Of a stretch of DNA of 64,000 bases, positions 19,254-27,829 are shown one piece after another. Position 1 is the stretch's first letter. Every line of letters starts with the position of its first letter. The DNA is from an uncultured Aquimarina sp. (lineage in GTDB: Bacteria > Bacteroidota > Bacteroidia > Flavobacteriales > Flavobacteriaceae), in contig CANNCQ010000007.1 in assembly GCA_947503135.1 (NCBI GenBank), positions 1-64,000 of the forward strand. The letters run 5' to 3'. Under the pieces are notes generated by a model. It saw only the letters and a program-made list of their open reading frames with translations. It ran no database searches and was not told the origin of the DNA. The translations under genes and the position numbers were made by a program.

Positions 19254-20816
19254 ATGAAAAAGTATAATATAATTAACATAAAAAAAATAGTATTTTTTAC
19301 AACATTATTTGCGTCTCTATTAAGTTGTAGTGATTTAGAAGAGGATCCTGAAGGAATTTTAGTGTCGCCAGAAACCTTTTTTAAAACAACAGAAAACTTA
19401 GAGTCAGCAGTAAATGCTGCGTACAGTTTTGTAGCGTCAGAAGAATTATGGGGTAGACGATTAACTTTAAGCTTATTGTTGCGTGGCGATATGGTAACCA
19501 TAGGTGATCAGACAACATCTGCCAGACGTATTGAAGTAGATCAGTTCCGAATGACATCTGGTAATGAGATGGTATCTTCTATATGGCCAAGAAGTTTTAA
19601 TATAATCACCTCTGCTAATAATGCATTATCAGCAATTGATTTAGTTGATGCTAGCCAAACCGAAAAAGAAAGGATCGAAGGGCAAGCAAGATTTATAAGA
19701 GCTTTTGCGTATTATCACTTGGTTAGAGTGTTTGGGGAAGTACCTTTTTTGGATTCTGTACCAACCAGTGCCAATGATATTTTGGGCATTAGTAAAAGTT
19801 CAGTGCCGGAAATTTATGCTAAAATTATAGAAGATTTGAAAATAGCAAAGGAATTACTCCCTCAAAATGTTGATTTTAGGTCTAGACCTTCTAGCGGAAC
19901 GGCTTCGGCTTACTTAGCATCAGTTTATTTAACGCAAGGTGAATGGCAATTAGCTTACGATGAAGCAACAAGTATTATTAATAACAAAGGAAGTTTCGGA
20001 TATGATTTAGAAGCTGATTTTCAAAATTTGTTTGATGCTACTAAGCAGGATGCTCCCGAGAAAATTTTTAGTATAGAATTTAAAGGGAATGATGTTGTAA
20101 CAGGTAATATAGGTCAGGATTTTTTAGCCCCAGTAACGGGATTGCGTGGCTTTCCTGATCAAGAAGGATGGAGTGTAGCAGTACCGTCTTTGAGAGTGTT
20201 TGATTCTTTTGAAGAGGGTGATTATAGGAGAGATGTTAGCTTCATTACTTCTTACGAAATTAGTGAGCCTAATGACGAAGGTGTTCCTGTGTCAGTTACA
20301 ATACCATGGCAAGATTTTGGTAGAGCGAATAGAGCAGTGTCTAGACCACATATTGCAAAATATTTCAGATTTCCTGGTAATGCGGGGCGTAACAACAGAG
20401 ATTCAGATCATAACTACATAGCTATGCGCTATGCTGAAGTTTTATTAATTGCAGCTGAAGCTTCTAATGAGTTATTCGGACCAACGGCCGAAGCAGAAGG
20501 GTATATTAATGAGATTAGAACAAGAGCGAGAAATGCAGCAGGAGTTCAAAATGCGATACCTGCAAATATTAGTATAACAGGCATAAGTCAAGCTTTGTTC
20601 AAAGAAATGATACTTGAAGAGCGTAGAATCGAGTTAGCCTTTGAGTTTAAAAGATGGTATGATTTATTAAGGTTGAATATTGCCCAAGATTCTTTCGGCC
20701 CCGACGGATTTGACCCTCAATCTAATTTTGATATTAATAGAGATTTATTATATCCTTTACCTGGTGACGAATTGGATAGAATTCCGAGTTTATTACCTCA
20801 AAACCCTGGTTATTAA
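19254..20816 (+). CDS. susD: SusD/RagB-family surface glycan-binding lipoprotein
   Basis: The 520-residue lipoprotein has its signal ending at LLSC (about residue 24). It continues with the SusD-typical N-terminal EEDPEGILVSPETFFKTTENLESAVNAAYSF, TPR-like helices (about 80-230, including ARFIRAFAYYHLVRVFGEVPF) and the C-terminal LEERRIELAFEFKRWYDLLR, which marks the family. It caps the SusC channel and presents glycan to it. It lies 19 bp from susC and 13 bp from the GH88 gene. Its stop is followed within 35 bp by a terminator-like hairpin inside the next gene, which could raise susCD mRNA over the downstream enzymes. Confidence 0.96.
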   Translation: MKKYNIINIKKIVFFTTLFASLLSCSDLEEDPEGILVSPETFFKTTENLESAVNAAYSFVASEELWGRRLTLSLLLRGDMVTIGDQTTSARRIEVDQFRMTSGNEMVSSIWPRSFNIITSANNALSAIDLVDASQTEKERIEGQARFIRAFAYYHLVRVFGEVPFLDSVPTSANDILGISKSSVPEIYAKIIEDLKIAKELLPQNVDFRSRPSSGTASAYLASVYLTQGEWQLAYDEATSIINNKGSFGYDLEADFQNLFDATKQDAPEKIFSIEFKGNDVVTGNIGQDFLAPVTGLRGFPDQEGWSVAVPSLRVFDSFEEGDYRRDVSFITSYEISEPNDEGVPVSVTIPWQDFGRANRAVSRPHIAKYFRFPGNAGRNNRDSDHNYIAMRYAEVLLIAAEASNELFGPTAEAEGYINEIRTRARNAAGVQNAIPANISITGISQALFKEMILEERRIELAFEFKRWYDLLRLNIAQDSFGPDGFDPQSNFDINRDLLYPLPGDELDRIPSLLPQNPGY

Positions 20817-20829
20817 TAAAAGATAAAGT

Positions 20830-22044
20830 ATGTTGAAACATATTTCTATAAAAACGGTAGCCTTTTTAATGGCTACCGTTTTTTTAAACTGTAAAAAGCA
20901 TTCAGAAAGTAATGCTTCACCGTTGACTTCTAATACTATTGAAGGCAATGAAATAAAGAATGTTAGCTATGAAGATAGGTTTGAAAACCTACTAGCTTAC
21001 AAAGTAGATTCACTTGCTTTTCCAAGAAGTGGTTCTGCTAAAAACAACACCATTAAAAAAGTACCGTCTAAGGATTGGACAAGTGGTTTTTTCCCTGGCT
21101 CGTTGTGGTACATATATCAGCTTACAGGTAATAATGCTTACTTGAAACGAGCAGAGAAATGGACGGCTTATGTAGAACAAGAAAAATTTAATAATCGTAC
21201 TCATGATATGGGATTTAAGGTCTTTTGTAGTTTTGGTACGGGATATCGAGTTACAAAAAATCCATTTTATAAAGAAGTTATTATTCATAGTGCAAAAACT
21301 TTAAAAACACGCTATAGTAATACTGTTGGTTCTATAAGGTCTTGGGATTTCAATAAAGAAGAGTGGCAGTTTCCTGTTATTGTAGATAATATGATGAATT
21401 TAGAATTATTGTTCGAAGCTTCATTACTTTCGGGAGATACCTCGTTTAAAGATATTGCTTACCAGCATGCAAAAACAACTCTAAAAAATCATTTTAGAGA
21501 AGATGGTAGTATTTACCATGTGGTAGATTATGATACCAGTAATGGTAAAGTGCGTTCGAAAGTTACGCATCAAGGTTTTGCTAACGAATCAACTTGGGCA
21601 CGAGGGCAATCTTGGGGTGTATACGGATTTACAATGGCGTATCGCTACACTAAAGATGTTTCTTTTTTAGAGCGGGCAAAACAAACAGCCAATTTTGTAA
21701 TGAAACATCCTAGATTACCTAAAGATAGAATTCCGTACTGGGATTTAGATGCGCCAAATATTCCTAATGAACCTAGAGATGCTTCTGCAGCAGCTGTATT
21801 TGCTTCTGCACTAGTCGAATTGTATGAGTACACTAAAGATGAAGCATATTTAAATTTTTCTGACACTATAGTAGCAACTTTATTGTCTAAAGATTATGTA
21901 ATTCAAAACTCATCGACTGTGCCTTTTATACTAGATCATAGCACCGGAAATTGGCCAAAGAATGATGAAATTGATGAGCCAATAAGTTATGCAGATTACT
22001 ATTTATTAGAAGCTATTTTAAAAAGAAAAAAATTAAAAAAGTAA
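20830..22044 (+). CDS. GH88-family unsaturated glucuronyl hydrolase, lipoprotein
   Basis: The 404-residue protein begins with a short lipoprotein signal (VFLNC near residue 20), so it probably acts in the periplasm. The fold is an alpha/alpha6 barrel. The two catalytic-site aspartates expected of the family are visible as THDMGF (D126) and VDNMMN (D186), 60 residues apart as in the Bacillus enzyme. The family-typical WARGQSWGVYGFTMAYRYT follows. It hydrates and removes the 4,5-unsaturated uronate left on oligosaccharides by the lyase, feeding KduI. An intrinsic-terminator-like hairpin (20851-20885) lies inside the signal-peptide codons. GH105 is the main alternative family, but length and motifs favour GH88. 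Confidence 0.9.
   Translation: MLKHISIKTVAFLMATVFLNCKKHSESNASPLTSNTIEGNEIKNVSYEDRFENLLAYKVDSLAFPRSGSAKNNTIKKVPSKDWTSGFFPGSLWYIYQLTGNNAYLKRAEKWTAYVEQEKFNNRTHDMGFKVFCSFGTGYRVTKNPFYKEVIIHSAKTLKTRYSNTVGSIRSWDFNKEEWQFPVIVDNMMNLELLFEASLLSGDTSFKDIAYQHAKTTLKNHFREDGSIYHVVDYDTSNGKVRSKVTHQGFANESTWARGQSWGVYGFTMAYRYTKDVSFLERAKQTANFVMKHPRLPKDRIPYWDLDAPNIPNEPRDASAAAVFASALVELYEYTKDEAYLNFSDTIVATLLSKDYVIQNSSTVPFILDHSTGNWPKNDEIDEPISYADYYLLEAILKRKKLKK
20851..20885 (+). terminator. Terminator-like hairpin inside the GH88 signal-peptide codons
   Basis: Perfect 12-bp arms (aaaacggtagcc / ggctaccgtttt) enclose an 8-nt loop and end in a run of seven T's. By appearance this is a strong intrinsic terminator. It is 35 bp after the susD stop but within codons of about residues 8-19 of GH88, whose lipobox Cys follows directly, so the start codon cannot be moved downstream. 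It is a candidate attenuator between susCD and the enzyme genes. Confidence 0.7.
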
Positions 22045-22052
22045 GTTAAAAT

Positions 22053-24467
22053 ATGAAAATTAGAGAGACTGTTTGTTTTCGACATTTATTGTCCTTGATA
22101 TTTGTTTTGTTTTTTGGAATTTTAGGGTTTTCACAAGCTCCTAGAATTCAAAAAAACATTAATAGTAACTGGCAATATATAGAGAATGATAAGTTGGATT
22201 TTAAAAAAGTTCAAGAGTTAAAAAATTGGACTTCTATAAATTTACCTCATACCTGGAATGCATTGGATGCTACGGATAATGTGCCTGGTTACAGGAGGGG
22301 GACTAGTTGGTATAAAAAGAAATTAAATATTAATAAGATATCTAAAAAATCACAGTACATTTTATACTTTGAAGGAGCTAATATTACAACAAAAGTGTAT
22401 GTTAATGGAAGAGAAGCAGGCACCCACATAGGAGGGTATATTGGTTTTGAGATAGATATAACATCACTTATTAATACTGGTGAAAATGATTTGTTAGTAA
22501 TGGTTGACAACAGTTACAATCCAGAGATTATTCCTTCGCAAAAGAGTGATTTCTTTATATATGGAGGGATAACAAGAGATGTTTGGCTAAAACAAATTCC
22601 AAAGAATCATATTTCTAAGTTGATTGTTAAAACACCTCTGGTTTCAGAAGAACAAGCAAGTTTATCTTTAGATCTTACTCTTACCAAAAATATTAAGTCC
22701 TCCAATAGGATAGAAGCGATACTTTTTGATCCTAACGGAAATAAAGTTCAAACGCAGAATAATGCTGCTGTATCAAATCAGGTTGTATTAAATTTCGATA
22801 CTATAAATAAGCCTATGCTGTGGGATATAGATGTACCTAATTTATATTCTGTAAAAGTTTCTTTGTTTGAAGACAACAAATTGATTGATGAAATAGAAGA
22901 ACAGGTTGGATTTAGGTGGTTTGAATTTAAAGAGCATGGGCCATTTTATTTAAATGGCAAAAGAGTATTGCTTAGAGGTACTCATAGGCATGAGGAGCAT
23001 GCTGGTTATGGAGCAGCAATGCCTAACGAACTTCATATAAAAGATATTCAAGATATTAAAGAAATGGGAGCTAATTTTGTAAGATTGGCTCATTATCCTC
23101 AGGACCCTGAAGTTTATAAAATGTGTGATAAATTAGGGTTGTTGGTTTGGGACGAGTTACCTTGGTGTAGAGGAGGTATAGGTAATGATACTTGGAAGAA
23201 GAATACGAAAAATATTTTAAAAGAAATAATCGATCAAAACATTAACCATCCAAGTGTTATTATATGGTCGTTGGGGAACGAAATTTATTGGTTGCCTGAT
23301 TTTGAAAATGGTGATAATGAAACTGAGATGAATAGCTTTTTGAAAGAATTAAATGATTTGTCTCATAAGTTAGACCCTACTAGAAAAACAGCTATTAGAA
23401 AGTATTACCCAGGTTCACATATTGTAGATGTTTTTTCGCCATCAATATGGTCGGGTTGGTATTCTGGTAGTTATACCACCTACCAAAAGGCTATAGACAA
23501 ATACATAAAAAAGTATCCTCATTTCTTTCATGCAGAGTATGGAGGGGCAAGTCATTTAGGAAGGCATACTGACACACCTATAGATGGGCGAAATGTTGAT
23601 GATCCTAGTGGTTGGACAGAGGCAATTACTCAAACAGGAGTTAAAAACATTGCTCAAATTGGGGATTGGAGTGAGAATTATATAGTAGACCTTTTTGATT
23701 GGCATTTGAAAACATCAGAGTCTAATAAAGATTTTGTAGGGAATATACAATGGGCTTTTAAAGATTTTGGAACACCGCTTAGGCCAGAAAATGATATTCC
23801 TTATATAAATCAAAAAGGAATTATGGATAGGGAAGGAAATCCTAAGGATGCATATTATGTTCTAAAAAGCTATTGGTCAAAAAAGCCATTTACCTATATA
23901 GAATCTCACACTTGGAAAGAACGTCAAGGTCCTAAAGATACTCCTAGAGAAATTAGCGTGTATAGCAATTGCGAAAAAGTTGAGTTGTTTTTTAATGGTA
24001 AATCTTTAGGTACTAAACAGAAAGACATGAGTAAATTTCCTGCCTGTGGTTTGACATGGGATGTAAACTTTAAAGAAGGAGTAAACAAGCTAAAAGCAAT
24101 TGGAAAACATCAGGGAAAGACTGTTGAAGATCTTTTGGAGGTTTCTTATAGATATAAAATTAATGGATTGGCGAATTCCCTTTCTTTGAGCTACGAAATG
24201 TTGCCTAATGGAAATTACCTTGTAACTGCTACAGCTAAAGATAAAGATGGGTTGCGTTGTTTGGATTACGAAAAAAGAGTTTATTTTCAATGTCTATCCG
24301 GAGGAGAAATGCTTAAGCATTTAGGGACACCAACAGGTAGTGAGTCTATAAAAATGGCAAATGGTAAAGCTCAAATTCAAATTAAACCACATGATAAAAA
24401 CAGCCCTATAGGCATGATGGTAATGAATCAAAGTTTTAAAGGGACTTATTTAACAATATCTAGATAA
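22053..24467 (+). CDS. Glycoside hydrolase family 2 (beta-glucuronidase/galactosidase-like)
   Basis: The 804-residue enzyme has a signal peptide (ends near GFSQ) and an N-terminal sugar-binding jelly-roll (about 35-190, with LPHTWNALDATDNVPGYRRG). An Ig-like domain (190-300) and a TIM barrel (300-600) follow. The acid/base WSLGNE (E410) and nucleophile HAEYGG (E495) are intact. C-terminal beta domains (about 620-800) include a region that begins EISVYSNCEKVELFFNGK. GH2 enzymes remove non-reducing beta-linked glucuronate, galactose, mannose or related sugars. Beside GH88 and uxaC, a beta-glucuronidase that yields saturated glucuronate is the simplest inference. It is 8 bp from GH88 and 10 bp from uxaC. 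Specificity cannot be decided from motifs alone. Confidence 0.9.
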   Translation: MKIRETVCFRHLLSLIFVLFFGILGFSQAPRIQKNINSNWQYIENDKLDFKKVQELKNWTSINLPHTWNALDATDNVPGYRRGTSWYKKKLNINKISKKSQYILYFEGANITTKVYVNGREAGTHIGGYIGFEIDITSLINTGENDLLVMVDNSYNPEIIPSQKSDFFIYGGITRDVWLKQIPKNHISKLIVKTPLVSEEQASLSLDLTLTKNIKSSNRIEAILFDPNGNKVQTQNNAAVSNQVVLNFDTINKPMLWDIDVPNLYSVKVSLFEDNKLIDEIEEQVGFRWFEFKEHGPFYLNGKRVLLRGTHRHEEHAGYGAAMPNELHIKDIQDIKEMGANFVRLAHYPQDPEVYKMCDKLGLLVWDELPWCRGGIGNDTWKKNTKNILKEIIDQNINHPSVIIWSLGNEIYWLPDFENGDNETEMNSFLKELNDLSHKLDPTRKTAIRKYYPGSHIVDVFSPSIWSGWYSGSYTTYQKAIDKYIKKYPHFFHAEYGGASHLGRHTDTPIDGRNVDDPSGWTEAITQTGVKNIAQIGDWSENYIVDLFDWHLKTSESNKDFVGNIQWAFKDFGTPLRPENDIPYINQKGIMDREGNPKDAYYVLKSYWSKKPFTYIESHTWKERQGPKDTPREISVYSNCEKVELFFNGKSLGTKQKDMSKFPACGLTWDVNFKEGVNKLKAIGKHQGKTVEDLLEVSYRYKINGLANSLSLSYEMLPNGNYLVTATAKDKDGLRCLDYEKRVYFQCLSGGEMLKHLGTPTGSESIKMANGKAQIQIKPHDKNSPIGMMVMNQSFKGTYLTISR

Positions 24468-24477
24468 TTAAATTACA

Positions 24478-25884
24478 ATGCAATCTAAACCGTTTTTTAA
24501 CGAAGATTTTTTATTAACAAATGATTTTTCAAGAAGTTTATATCATGATTACGCAAAAAAACTTCCGATTATTGATTATCATAATCATTTAAATCCAAGT
24601 GATATTGCTAGTAATACTAATTTTGACAGTATTACTTCGGTGTGGTTAAAAGGAGATCATTATAAGTGGAGAGCAATGCGAACTATGGGGGTGAACGAAA
24701 AGTTTATTACAGGTAATGCTTCCGATAAAGAAAAATTCTTAAAGTGGGCAGAGGTATTGCCTTATGCTATAAGAAACCCATTGTTTCATTGGTCAAACCT
24801 AGAGCTTAAAAGATATTTTGACATAGATGAATTATTAACTCCTAAAACTGCAGCTGGAATTTATGAGAATACAACAGAACAATTAAAAAAGCCGACACAC
24901 AGTGCTCTTGGCTTATTGAAAATGCAGAATGTTGAAGTAGTTTGTACCACAGATGATCCTGTTGATAATTTAAGTCATCATAAAAGCTTTGCAAAGCAAA
25001 ATGAAGCATTAAAATTTCTGCCTACATTTAGGCCAGATAAATTTTATGCAATTGAAGATGGAAAAGGCTACAAACAGTATTTGAAAAAAGTCGAAGCTGT
25101 AAGTGGAATTTCAATTGTTTCGTACGATACTTTGTTAGAAGCATTAGAAAGTCGAGTTGTTTATTTTCATGAACACGGTTGTAGACTTTCAGATCATGGA
25201 TTAGAAGAGGTTTATTTTAGTAAAGAGCATGGGTTTAGTTTAGAAGCCATTTTTAATAATATTTTAGAAGGAACTACAATTTCCAAGAAAGAAAGTGAAT
25301 TTTTTAAGTTTTCGATACTTCTTTTTTTAAGTAAATCTTATCATAAAAAGGGGTGGACTCAACAGTTTCATTTAGGAGCTATTCGTAACAATAATCATCG
25401 TTTACTGACAACATTGGGTCCAGATACAGGTTTTGACTCCATAGGCGACTATTCGCAAGCATCAAAGCTAAGCGCTTACTTAAATGCTTTAGATATTAGT
25501 GATGAGCTTACGAAAACTATTGTATACAATTTAAATCCTTCATTTAATGAAGTATTTGCTACTATGGTGGGGAATTTTAATGATGGAAGTATAAAAGGAA
25601 AAGTTCAATATGGGGCAGCATGGTGGTTTATGGATCAAAAAGATGGAATTATTAATCATTTAAATACGCTTTCAAGTATGGGAATGTTAAGTAGTTTTGT
25701 TGGAATGCTTACCGATTCTAGAAGTTTTTTATCGTTTCCTAGGCATGAATATTTTCGAAGAATAGTATGTGAACTTATAGGGAAAGATATTGTTAATGGA
25801 GAATTGCCTAATGATATTCCTTGGTTAGGTAAAATAGTTTCTGATATTTGTTACTCAAATGCGAAATCCTATTTTAATTTCTAA
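24478..25884 (+). CDS. uxaC: Glucuronate isomerase
   Basis: The 468-residue amidohydrolase-superfamily protein isomerises D-glucuronate to D-fructuronate (or galacturonate to tagaturonate). The metal-binding DYHNHLNP (H35, H37) is visible near the N-terminus. So are the family-typical VWLKGDHYKWRAMRTMGV, VVCTTDDPVDNL, GWTQQFHLGAIRN and, near the end, MLTDSRSFLSFPRHEYFRR. It is the last gene of the inducible susC operon and ends 36 bp before a bidirectional terminator. Its presence implies that saturated uronate is also a product of depolymerisation. Confidence 0.96.
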   Translation: MQSKPFFNEDFLLTNDFSRSLYHDYAKKLPIIDYHNHLNPSDIASNTNFDSITSVWLKGDHYKWRAMRTMGVNEKFITGNASDKEKFLKWAEVLPYAIRNPLFHWSNLELKRYFDIDELLTPKTAAGIYENTTEQLKKPTHSALGLLKMQNVEVVCTTDDPVDNLSHHKSFAKQNEALKFLPTFRPDKFYAIEDGKGYKQYLKKVEAVSGISIVSYDTLLEALESRVVYFHEHGCRLSDHGLEEVYFSKEHGFSLEAIFNNILEGTTISKKESEFFKFSILLFLSKSYHKKGWTQQFHLGAIRNNNHRLLTTLGPDTGFDSIGDYSQASKLSAYLNALDISDELTKTIVYNLNPSFNEVFATMVGNFNDGSIKGKVQYGAAWWFMDQKDGIINHLNTLSSMGMLSSFVGMLTDSRSFLSFPRHEYFRRIVCELIGKDIVNGELPNDIPWLGKIVSDICYSNAKSYFNF

Positions 25885-25920
25885 AGTATAGATTTTCATA
25901 GACATTAAAAAAACAAAAAA

Positions 25921-25957
25921 AGCCACTATTTTATGCATAAAATAGTGGCTTTTTTTG
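25921..25957. terminator. Bidirectional intrinsic terminator between uxaC and the SDR gene
   Basis: A perfect 30-bp palindrome (25921-25950; arms agccactatttta / taaaatagtggct around tgca) has an A-run before it and seven T's after it. It lies between two convergent genes and can stop transcription from both. Confidence 0.85.
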
Positions 25958-25969
25958 TTTTCGGTTGAT

Positions 25970-26785
25970 TTAAACCCCGCTAAAAGCGCTAAAGCCGCCG
26001 TCTACAGCTAATACGGTTCCTGTAACAAACTTTGAAGCGCCACCGCATAAAAATAAGGTAGCTCCTATTAGCTCTTCTACATCTCCGAATCGTCCAAAAG
26101 GTGTATTTGTTATAATATCATTTCCTCTGTCGGTATAGCTGCCATCTTCTTTAGTTAGCAAGCTTTTGTTTTGTTTTCCTATAAAAAATCCAGGAGAAAT
26201 AGCGTTAACGCGAATGCCATCACCGTATTTTTTTGCCATTTCAACAGCCATCCAACGTGTGAAATTTGTTATGGCTGCCTTGGATGCTGAATAGCCTACA
26301 ACACGAGTAATTACTCTGTCTACAGCCATCGAAGAAAGATTAATAATTGATCCAGAGTTTTGCTCAGCCATTGTTTTTCCAAATACTAACGAAGGTAATA
26401 TAGATCCATTAAGATTTAATTGGGTAACCTTATTAAAGTCTTCCATGTTCATATCAAAAACAGAATCTTCAACACCTATAGTAGCTCCAGGCATGTTTCC
26501 TCCTGCACAATTAATAAGGATATCAATGCGACCGTATTTGGATAGAATTTCTTCTTTAGCATTAATAAGTTCTTTTTCGATTAGCACATCGCACAGTAAG
26601 CCTGAAACTTCACCAAATTCAGATAATTCCTTAATGCGATCAGAAGCATCTCTCCTTGTTAATAATATTACTTTAACGCCGCATTGTAATAAGCCCTCCG
26701 CCATTTTACCTGCAATAACGCCTCCGCCACCAGTAATAATAGCGATCTTATTTTTAAGATTATATAGTTCGTTTAAATAGTTCAT
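25970..26785 (-). CDS. SDR oxidoreductase, probable fructuronate reductase (D-mannonate oxidoreductase role)
   Basis: The 271-residue short-chain dehydrogenase has ITGGGGVIAGKMAEG (nucleotide-binding glycine motif, slightly unusual in form), NCAGGNMPGA, an active-site Ser in INLSSMAVD and the catalytic YSASKAA. Between uxaC and uxuA the saturated branch needs reduction of fructuronate to mannonate, normally done by UxuB, and no UxuB homologue is in the window. This SDR is the only candidate, so I infer a non-orthologous replacement. It is convergent to uxaC, which separates its regulation from the susC operon. A role with another keto sugar remains possible. Confidence 0.75.
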   Translation of the reverse strand: MNYLNELYNLKNKIAIITGGGGVIAGKMAEGLLQCGVKVILLTRRDASDRIKELSEFGEVSGLLCDVLIEKELINAKEEILSKYGRIDILINCAGGNMPGATIGVEDSVFDMNMEDFNKVTQLNLNGSILPSLVFGKTMAEQNSGSIINLSSMAVDRVITRVVGYSASKAAITNFTRWMAVEMAKKYGDGIRVNAISPGFFIGKQNKSLLTKEDGSYTDRGNDIITNTPFGRFGDVEELIGATLFLCGGASKFVTGTVLAVDGGFSAFSGV

Positions 26786-27081
26786 AAAACATTAAAATGT
26801 TGATTTTTTTAACATTTGGTTAAGATACGAAAAAAAATGTTTTTTAGAGGTGTAAAACGTTGTAATATATGGGGTTAGTGGCCAATGAAGTACCATAGCT
26901 TAAAAAAATATTTGATTTTAAGAGCTAGGTGTTTTGATAGTTGATTTGCTTGTTTTTTGTTGAAATTGATCTTTTTTTAACCGAGATGTATCTTTTAAAA
27001 AAAATATGTTTCTTCTTTGTTTTATTTACCATTAAAAATAAAGGAATAACAGCTGTTTACTTTTAACATAATGAGATGTTG
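26786..27081. other. Intergenic region upstream of the SDR gene
   Basis: This AT-rich stretch of about 296 bp holds no convincing gene. A small inverted repeat (aacatt / aatgtt, 26788-26801) lies directly upstream of the SDR start codon and could be an operator. The rest contains many T/A runs and nothing I can name. Confidence 0.4.
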
Positions 27082-27255
27082 TCAATTAAGTGCTGGTTTA
27101 AATATTGAATCAAAAAAAGGGTCTTCTAAAATATTCGATTCATGGTGAGTAAACTCTTTAAGTTCCCAATCACCATTTAAAATTTTATTCTTGTTTTTGC
27201 ATGATGTTATAGTTGAAAAAAATATCATGGAACCAATTACAATAAGAATTCGCAT
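27082..27255 (-). CDS. Small lipoprotein (57 aa)
   Basis: This short gene encodes a clear lipoprotein signal (MRILIVIGSMIFFS, then TITSC, Cys at residue 19) followed by only 38 mature residues, including NGDWELKEF. That fragment looks like the first strand of a lipocalin-like lipoprotein, so the gene may be the truncated remnant of a longer one. The stop codon is clean (TGA). It lies 34 bp downstream of the DUF3347 gene on the same strand and may share its transcript. Function unknown. Confidence 0.6.
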   Translation of the reverse strand: MRILIVIGSMIFFSTITSCKNKNKILNGDWELKEFTHHESNILEDPFFDSIFKPALN

Positions 27256-27289
27256 AAGTTGTGTTTACAAGTTTTATTTTATTGAGCTT

Positions 27290-27820
27290 TTACTTCAATA
27301 CCTCAGTAACTTCACCACAAGCTAACATAACATCTCCAAAGTAAGGGTTGCGAATTTCTTTACTATCGGACAACCAATAGGCGCCTTTTCCATCAAAGGC
27401 CATGGGGCAATACTGCTGGTGTATTTTTCCAGATTTAATATCGTTTTTTAAAATTTTTGTGACTTCATCGGTTAAACCAACAAAAAACTCACGTTGCTTT
27501 TTTATATCAGTAGTGCTTGATATTAATGAGGTAATTTGTTTTACAATATTGTAATCGGCTTCGTTATTAAAATTTGCAATCAATATTTTTGCAGCATCTT
27601 CTGTTTTAGCACTATCGGTATTTACCATGGCTGCTTTAATCGCTAAATAATTGCGAAATAGTAATTGATTTTTATCACTGTTAAAAGAAACTTTATCTAT
27701 AGTTTTTGTGCTATTTAAGTTAGTGTTTTCTAAAGCAGGAGGAATTGCTGTTTTTGGGTCATTTTTACAAGAAATTACCGTAAAAGCAACGGCTAACAAT
27801 AAAGAAATGTATTTTTTCAT
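27290..27820 (-). CDS. DUF3347-domain lipoprotein
   Basis: The 176-residue protein starts with a lipoprotein signal (FTVISC, Cys near residue 18). A helical DUF3347 domain (about 48-150) begins LLFRNYLAIKAAMVNTDS and ends in the characteristic YCPMAFDGKGAYWLSDSKEIRNPYFGDVMLACGEV (about 137-171). Conserved Cys and Met in that stretch suggest binding of copper or another soft metal. Such domains occur alone or fused to CusB-type adaptors next to heavy-metal RND pumps. Here only the TolC-like gene is adjacent, 9 bp upstream; neither CusA nor CusB is present. Confidence 0.85.
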   Translation of the reverse strand: MKKYISLLLAVAFTVISCKNDPKTAIPPALENTNLNSTKTIDKVSFNSDKNQLLFRNYLAIKAAMVNTDSAKTEDAAKILIANFNNEADYNIVKQITSLISSTTDIKKQREFFVGLTDEVTKILKNDIKSGKIHQQYCPMAFDGKGAYWLSDSKEIRNPYFGDVMLACGEVTEVLK

Positions 27821-27829
27821 AATAGTAAT

